Below, piece by piece: positions 61,833 to 64,000 of a stretch of DNA of 64,000 nucleotides (positions are counted from its first letter, which is position 1; every line of letters begins with the position of its first letter). The position numbers and the translations under genes are program-made. The notes beneath the pieces were generated by a model. It made no database searches. It was given only the letters and a program-made list of their open reading frames with translations, and was not told the origin of the DNA. The stretch spans positions 34,593 through 98,592 of the forward strand of contig CBINDO010000001.1 of assembly GCA_966249405.1 (NCBI GenBank), given 5' to 3'. The stretch comes from SZUA-265 sp966249405. GTDB lineage: Bacteria > Myxococcota_A > Polyangia > Polyangiales > Polyangiaceae.

Positions 61833-62660
61833 TTACTTCTTGCCCCTGCCCTTGACGATCATGCCATCGGTACGCTTGTTGTGACGGGTCTTGAGACCCT
61901 TGGACAACTGGCCCCAGGGTGAACAAGGGTGACGACCACCGCTGGTACGACCCTCACCACCACCCATCGGATGGTCGACGGGGTTCATGGTTACACCGCG
62001 GTTGTGCGGACGGCGGCCGAGCCAGCGCGAACGACCAGCCTTGCCCAACTTGACGTTCTTGTGATCGCCGTTGGACACGTTGCCGATGGTGACGCGGCAC
62101 TCGGTGTGGACCTTACGGACCTCACCGCTGGGCAGCTTGACGAGAGCGTAGTCGCCCTCTTTCGCCATCAGCTGAGCAGCAACACCAGCCGAGCGCACGA
62201 GCTGTGCGCCCTTGCCCTTGCGGAGCTCGATGTTGTGGATCGCGGTACCAACCGGTACGGCCGAGAGCGGCATGCTGTTGCCGGGCTTGATGTCTGCCTT
62301 GCGGCTGGAGATGATCACGGTGCCAACGGCGAGGCCGTCGGGGCACAGGATGTAGCGCTTCTCGCCGTCTGCGTAGTTGAGCAGAGCGATGCGCGCCGTG
62401 CGGTTGGGATCGTACTCGATCGTGGCGACCGTTGCGGGAACGCCGATCTTGTCACGCTTCCAATCGATACGACGGTAGCGCTGCTTGTGACCACCGCCAC
62501 GGAAGCGGCTGGTTACGCGCCCGTAGTGGTTGCGACCACCGGTGGAGGACTGAGCCTCGACGAGTGAACGCTCGGGGGTGGACGTCGTCACGTCAGCGAA
62601 GTCGCTGACCGAATACTGACGACGACCGTTCGACGTGGGACGAAAGACTCTAATGCCCAT
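61833..62660 (-). CDS. rplB: 50S ribosomal protein L2
   Basis: 275 residues. G-R-N-H-Y-G-R-V-T-S-R-F-R-G-G-G-H-K and N-P-V-D-H-P-M-G-G-G-E-G-R with the His needed for peptidyl transfer support. Close to the family length. Confidence 0.98.
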   Translation of the reverse strand: MGIRVFRPTSNGRRQYSVSDFADVTTSTPERSLVEAQSSTGGRNHYGRVTSRFRGGGHKQRYRRIDWKRDKIGVPATVATIEYDPNRTARIALLNYADGEKRYILCPDGLAVGTVIISSRKADIKPGNSMPLSAVPVGTAIHNIELRKGKGAQLVRSAGVAAQLMAKEGDYALVKLPSGEVRKVHTECRVTIGNVSNGDHKNVKLGKAGRSRWLGRRPHNRGVTMNPVDHPMGGGEGRTSGGRHPCSPWGQLSKGLKTRHNKRTDGMIVKGRGKK

Positions 62661-62662
62661 GA

Positions 62663-62983
62663 TTATTCCTCAGCCTTCTCTTCGCCCTTGTCTTCCGACT
62701 CGTCGAAGAACTGGATGTCGTCACCGGGGCGCAGAGTTACAATGGCCTTCTTCCAGTTCGGACGCTTTAGTTCCAGGCGCCCCGCGCGCTTGACTTTGCC
62801 GCGTTGCACCAGGGTGTTGACGTTGGTTACTTTTACGCCGAACAAGGTTTCGACCGCGGTGCGGATCTGAATCTTGTTAGCCTTGGCCGAGACCTCGAAC
62901 ACGACCTGGTTGTTGCTCGCGCGCAACGCGGTGGCCTTCTCGGTCATGGCGATCGGACGCCGAATGATCTGTTCGGGGCTCAT
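62663..62983 (-). CDS. rplW: 50S ribosomal protein L23
   Basis: 106 residues from ATG 62983, overlapping the rplD stop as ATGA. I-I-R-R-P-I, F-E-V-S-A-K-A-N-K and G-R-L-E-L-K-R-P-N-W. Docking site for trigger factor and SRP at the tunnel exit. Acidic C-terminal tail. Confidence 0.97.
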   Translation of the reverse strand: MSPEQIIRRPIAMTEKATALRASNNQVVFEVSAKANKIQIRTAVETLFGVKVTNVNTLVQRGKVKRAGRLELKRPNWKKAIVTLRPGDDIQFFDESEDKGEEKAEE

Positions 62984-63618
62984 GCTTCTGCTCCTTCGCT
63001 GCAACGCGCTTCGATTTCCTTGATCGCGTCCTTCGACAACACGACGTGCTCGTGGCGCAACAAGTCGTAGACGTTCACGCCCTCGGGGGGCAGGAACTGC
63101 TTGTCCTCGACGTTGCGGATCGAGAGGCGCAGGTTGTCGTTGCTCTTCGAGTCGACGACCAGCGTCTTGCCGCCCGTCTGCAGGGTGTCGAGCACGGAGA
63201 TCAGCGACTTGGTCTTGATCTCCGGCAAGGAGATGCTGTCGACCACGGTGATGCGGCCTTCCTTGACGAGCAAGCTGAGCGCGCCGCGCAGTGCGTTCAG
63301 ACGCACCTTGCGTGGCGGACGCCAGCTGAAGTCTTGGGGCTTCGGCGGGTGAGCGCGACCGCCACCGACGAAGCTCGGCGAGCGAATCGCACCGTGACGT
63401 GCGTTACCGGTGCCCTTCTGCTTGTAGATCTTCTTGGAAGAACCACGGACCGCAGCGCGCTCTTTGCCAGCTTTGGTGCCAGCGCGACGAGACGCGAGTT
63501 GGGCAACCACTACTTCGTGGAAGAGGTGCTCCTTGACCTCGGCCGCGAACACGGCGTCGGCGAGTTGGAGCTCTCCAACCTTCTCACGCTTCAAGTTGTA
63601 TACGTTAACCGTCGGCAT
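62980..63618 (-). CDS. rplD: 50S ribosomal protein L4
   Basis: 212 residues from ATG 63618. A-R-H-G-A-I-R-S-P-S-F-V-G-G-G and K-G-T-G-N-A-R mark the tunnel loop. It starts only 10 bp after rpsJ; the usual intervening rplC (L3) is not there. In E. coli L4 also represses the S10 operon. Confidence 0.97.
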   Translation of the reverse strand: MPTVNVYNLKREKVGELQLADAVFAAEVKEHLFHEVVVAQLASRRAGTKAGKERAAVRGSSKKIYKQKGTGNARHGAIRSPSFVGGGRAHPPKPQDFSWRPPRKVRLNALRGALSLLVKEGRITVVDSISLPEIKTKSLISVLDTLQTGGKTLVVDSKSNDNLRLSIRNVEDKQFLPPEGVNVYDLLRHEHVVLSKDAIKEIEARCSEGAEA

Positions 63619-63628
63619 CTTAAACTCC

Positions 63629-63940
63629 TTAGCTCTTGATCTCGACGTCAACGCCGGCAGACAGGTCGAGCTTCATCAGCGCTTCCAGGGTCTGGGGGGT
63701 GGGCTCGAGGATGTCGAGCAGGCGGCGATGCGTGCGCATCTCGAACTGCTCGCGCGATTTCTTGTCCACGTGGGGACCACGCAGGACGGTGTAGCGGCGG
63801 ATCGCCGTGGGCAGAGGAATGGGCCCGGCAACACGCGCGCCGGTGCGACGTGCCGTCTCCACGATGTCCGAGGTGGACTTGTCGAGGAGTTGGTGATCGA
63901 ATGCCCGGAGGCGAATTCTGATTTTCGTTGTGTCAGCCAT
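63629..63940 (-). CDS. rpsJ: 30S ribosomal protein S10
   Basis: 103 residues. R-I-R-L-R-A-F-D-H-Q-L-L-D and P-L-P-T-x-x-x-x-Y-T-V-L-R-G-P-H. Head protein and transcription antitermination factor NusE. It starts 3 bp after the tuf stop. Confidence 0.98.
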   Translation of the reverse strand: MADTTKIRIRLRAFDHQLLDKSTSDIVETARRTGARVAGPIPLPTAIRRYTVLRGPHVDKKSREQFEMRTHRRLLDILEPTPQTLEALMKLDLSAGVDVEIKS

Positions 63941-63943
63941 GTC

Positions 63944-64000
63944 TTACTCGATGATCTTGGAGATGACGCCTGCGCCTACGGTCCGGCCACCCTCGCGGAT
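63944..64000 (-). CDS. tuf: Elongation factor Tu, C-terminal end (runs off the window)
   Basis: Only 18 codons plus TAA are present: I-R-E-G-G-R-T-V-G-A-G-V-I-S-K-I-I-E, the C-terminal strand of EF-Tu. It delivers aminoacyl-tRNA to the ribosome. Position before rpsJ is canonical. Confidence 0.9.
   Translation of the reverse strand: MREGGRTVGAGVISKIIE

Noticed and set aside
1..64000. tRNA, rRNA, insertion sequences, prophage or defence islands
   Set aside because: No TpsiC-like box, transposase, integrase or phage protein was found; the SNF2 gene has no defence partners beside it.

Overview
The window comes from a high-G+C bacterium, most likely a myxobacterium (Myxococcota, probably Polyangiales-like). 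This is inferred from gene content: two membrane-anchored Ser/Thr kinases, a FrzS/AglZ-type protein, an AgmX-like GYF/TonB-type protein, and many lipoproteins with Ala/Ser/Thr/Pro or Asp-Ala-Gly linkers. No tRNA, rRNA, CRISPR array, insertion sequence or phage gene was seen.

Left part (1-9.8 kb): a partial lipoprotein gene, a cupin gene behind a TTGAC-N6-GTCAA operator, an orphan lipoprotein, a two-haem lipoprotein cytochrome, a class A penicillin-binding protein with a long repetitive cytoplasmic tail, a Ser/Thr kinase, a PgeF-type laccase-domain protein and a membrane-anchored HExxHxxGxxD metallopeptidase candidate.

Middle-left (9.8-22.2 kb): a hybrid histidine kinase with two receivers and a DivK-like regulator are followed by a possible metabolic locus. 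It holds a haem-oxygenase-like diiron oxidase candidate (HDO), a SAM methyltransferase and a biopterin-type aromatic amino acid hydroxylase with an extra insertion. Next come a cytochrome bd-like oxidase pair whose large subunit carries a fused haem c domain, then rlmN, a secreted archaelysin-type metalloprotease and a second Ser/Thr kinase.

Middle (22.4-49.1 kb): an AgmX-like protein, hisIE, a FrzS-like protein whose receiver lacks the acceptor Asp, an SRPBCC-like protein and a large SNF2 helicase. An ECF sigma/membrane regulator/GH8 operon follows, in which the GH8 gene is frameshifted and appears to lack its catalytic acids. Then come a YgiQ radical-SAM protein, two linked sensor histidine kinases, acylphosphatase, a CBM9-like lipoprotein and an AraC regulator.

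Right part (49.1-64 kb): the tuf/S10/spc/alpha ribosomal superoperon, all on the minus strand and ending in a clear intrinsic terminator after rplQ. Its order is canonical with three exceptions. rplC (L3) is missing between rpsJ and rplD. A 455-nt non-coding, hairpin-rich segment sits between rpsS and rplV. The IF-1 gene between adk and rpmJ is divergent and has no ATG, GTG or TTG start. These three points, with the HDO/hydroxylase locus and the haem-c oxidase, most deserve follow-up.
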